The notes under the pieces are model-generated. The model saw only the letters and a program-made list of their open reading frames with translations, ran no database searches and was not told the DNA's origin. Positions 62,870 through 64,000 of a DNA stretch of 64,000 nt are shown here, one piece after another (positions within the stretch are counted from its first letter, which is position 1; the number at the start of each line of letters is the position of its first letter). Location: contig NZ_JAAGNX010000001.1 of NCBI RefSeq assembly GCF_010500615.1, positions 1 to 64,000 on the forward strand. The letters are read 5' to 3'. The position numbers and the translations under genes were made by a program. This DNA comes from Oceanipulchritudo coccoides (GTDB taxonomy: Bacteria; Verrucomicrobiota; Verrucomicrobiia; Opitutales; Oceanipulchritudinaceae).

Positions 62870-63188
62870 CGCACCAATGGAATCCGAACCATCCGACCGC
62901 AAGGTCCTCATTTCCGCCCTTGGCTGGATTGGCGTCATTTTCTGCTTTTTCCTCGTCGTTGCAGCGGCCTACCTTCCCAACCGCGCTGTCTCCCAGGAGG
63001 AGAAAAACGCGGAGATCCGCTACGAGATCCGCAACGAGGTCCGTGGCGAGCAGGCGCGGCTTGTGGGGTCTTATGAATGGGTCAATCAAGGTGAAGGTGT
63101 TGTCCGTATACCTGTTGACCGTGCCATGAAACTGGCCGTCGAGGAGCTCCGCAGCGAGCAGCAGGCGTCCGGGGAACCCGCGCTCTAA
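62862..63188 (+). CDS. Small membrane protein of the ACIII/oxidase operon
   Basis: A 108-residue protein with one helix (about 15-38) and a charged C-terminal part rich in E and R. The tail reads RIPVDRAMKLAVEELRSEQ, which resembles the small proteins encoded after actF in several ACIII clusters and described as subunits or assembly factors. No cofactor motif. It overlaps actF by eight bases and the next gene by one, so it belongs to the operon. Confidence 0.72.
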   Translation: MSNAPMESEPSDRKVLISALGWIGVIFCFFLVVAAAYLPNRAVSQEEKNAEIRYEIRNEVRGEQARLVGSYEWVNQGEGVVRIPVDRAMKLAVEELRSEQQASGEPAL

Positions 63189-63397
63189 TGGACTGGAGCC
63201 AATACATTCTCATTGGCTTTGGGTTTGCCTGCTTGTTTTTTCTGGCGGCTGCTTTGGCCCTGTACTGGGCCCACAAAAACGGGCAGTTGTCCAACCTTGA
63301 GAAGGGATCCACTTCGATCTTTGACGAGGATGAACCAGTGGGTGAAGTCACCGACAAGTTCCCCCGCAAGAAATCTCGCAAAGTGGCGAAGTCGTAA
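63188..63397 (+). CDS. Small one-helix membrane protein of the ACIII/oxidase operon
   Basis: A 69-residue protein. A hydrophobic helix covers about residues 6-27, followed by an acidic patch (FDEDEPVGE) and a lysine-rich end (KKSRKVAKS). The helix-then-FDEDEP form resembles CcoS-like assembly proteins (the 51-residue protein at 36989 ends similarly), and it lies directly before the C-type oxidase subunit I. A role in that oxidase is likely but unproven. Confidence 0.68.
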   Translation: MDWSQYILIGFGFACLFFLAAALALYWAHKNGQLSNLEKGSTSIFDEDEPVGEVTDKFPRKKSRKVAKS

Positions 63398-63418
63398 CGT
63401 TAATAGTCATTCATACAG

Positions 63419-64000
63419 ATGAGTAGCCCATCCATAATTCAATCAATCGCACCGACGGGTGATGCGAATCTCGAACTCAAGGTCCGCCTTGGCGAGGTCG
63501 ACGACTCGATGCGCCAGCCAGCCATGCTCTTTCTGATCTCGGCTGTCCTCTGGCTCTTGGCTGGCACCTTCCTGGCGATCATCGCCGCCATCAAGGCAAC
63601 GAACCCTGAGTTTCTTGGTGCGACTGAGTGGCTGACCTTTGGCCGGGTGCGCACGGCGCATTTGAACGCCATGATCTATGGATGGGGAAATAATGTCATC
63701 TTTGCGGTGGCGCCCTGGATCATGGGCCGTCTCTCGCGGGCGCGCATTCGCCATACCAACATCCTGCTTGTCGCCGGGGTCTTCTGGAATATTGCCATCA
63801 CTATCGGGATTATCGGAATTTTGAAGGGTGACATGATCGCCGTTGAGTGGTTAGAGATGCCGGCCTACATTACTCCGTTGGTTGCGATTTCCTACGCACT
63901 GGTCGGCGTCTGGGTGATCATTGCCTTTCGCTGGCGCCAGTCTGAACACGTCTATGTTTCCCAGTGGTATTTGCTGGCGGCTTTCTTCTGGCTGCCATGG
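63419..64000 (+). CDS. Haem-copper oxidase subunit I, C-type (cbb3-like), 5' part
   Basis: About 194 residues of a membrane protein that runs off the right edge. The early helices include EWLTFGRVRTAHLNAMIYGWGNN (pieces), equivalent to SFGRLRPLHTN of CcoN, so this His is the low-spin haem b ligand. The following HVYVSQWYLL resembles the next C-type helix. It differs clearly from the CcoN part at 34638, so it is a second oxidase. Because it directly follows actA-F, it probably takes electrons from ACIII. Only the start is present; the copper ligands lie outside the window. Confidence 0.88.
   Translation, partial: MSSPSIIQSIAPTGDANLELKVRLGEVDDSMRQPAMLFLISAVLWLLAGTFLAIIAAIKATNPEFLGATEWLTFGRVRTAHLNAMIYGWGNNVIFAVAPWIMGRLSRARIRHTNILLVAGVFWNIAITIGIIGILKGDMIAVEWLEMPAYITPLVAISYALVGVWVIIAFRWRQSEHVYVSQWYLLAAFFWLPW

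Noticed and set aside
1-64000. tRNA, rRNA, CRISPR arrays, insertion sequences and prophage genes
   Set aside because: None recognised on either strand; no cloverleaf-type T-loop ends, regular spaced repeats or transposase/phage proteins were seen.

Overview
The window looks like chromosomal DNA of a Gram-negative, aerobic heterotroph. Outer-membrane proteins (FadL, TolC), an Mla lipid-transport set, lipoproteins, a fused CcoN-CcoO cbb3 oxidase and an Alternative Complex III operon all point to the PVC/FCB part of the bacterial tree. My best guess is a marine verrucomicrobium of the Opitutae/Puniceicoccales type. That is inference from gene content and gene fusions; no rRNA gene is present to settle it.

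Left edge (1-1778): a chromosomal integron platform. An integron integrase reads rightwards, and to its left lie an attI region and the first gene cassette. That cassette holds a leftward 78-codon membrane-protein gene and most of an attC hairpin, cut by the window edge. The boundary heptamer next to attI is the exact reverse complement of the R'' heptamer of the attC.

1844-16582: a peptide-type ABC importer (binding protein plus two permeases, no ATPases nearby), a metallophosphoesterase, then a housekeeping run ribH-nusB-ftsY-aroB. A 446-bp interval follows with a tiny basic ORF and a clear terminator. Next come a fructosamine-kinase-like gene, an exported nuclease/phosphatase, a low-molecular-weight phosphatase, a [2Fe-2S] ferredoxin, an RsmE-family methyltransferase, a hicBA toxin-antitoxin pair with a candidate operator, rsmD, and an unrecognised exported protein built from a roughly 19-residue W-P-aromatic repeat.

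16634-28812: mlaE-mlaF-mlaD, a terminator, a second RsmE-family gene, and a pyruvate carboxylase/oxaloacetate decarboxylase carboxyltransferase subunit with no biotinyl domain. A leftward block follows: class III cyclase, small membrane protein, SGNH hydrolase, OGG1-type glycosylase, secreted protein, UvrD/PcrA helicase and an O-antigen-ligase-like protein.

28846-37144 (leftward): a cbb3 oxidase cluster. In transcription order it runs small CcoS-like protein, CcoNO fusion, CcoQ, one-haem CcoP, CcoG, a 49-residue protein in the ccoH position, a membrane protein, a TauE/SafE-like protein and a CcoI copper ATPase.

37224-54389: M48 protease and HD-domain protein, coaE and an extended rho, the nucleoside-salvage operon (thymidine phosphorylase, purine nucleoside phosphorylase, upp), FadL, NadE, TolC, pyrF, a flavin oxidoreductase, a DoxX protein and a second P1B ATPase.

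54572-64000 (rightward): the Alternative Complex III operon actA-F, two small membrane proteins, and the start of a C-type (cbb3-like) oxidase subunit I that runs off the window. The gene order suggests quinol to ACIII to this oxidase, alongside the separate ccoNOQP oxidase. The most unusual items are the integron platform, the W-P repeat protein, the paired RsmE paralogues, the biotin-less carboxyltransferase, the reduced cbb3 cluster, and the small ORF/structured transcript at about 9600-9855.
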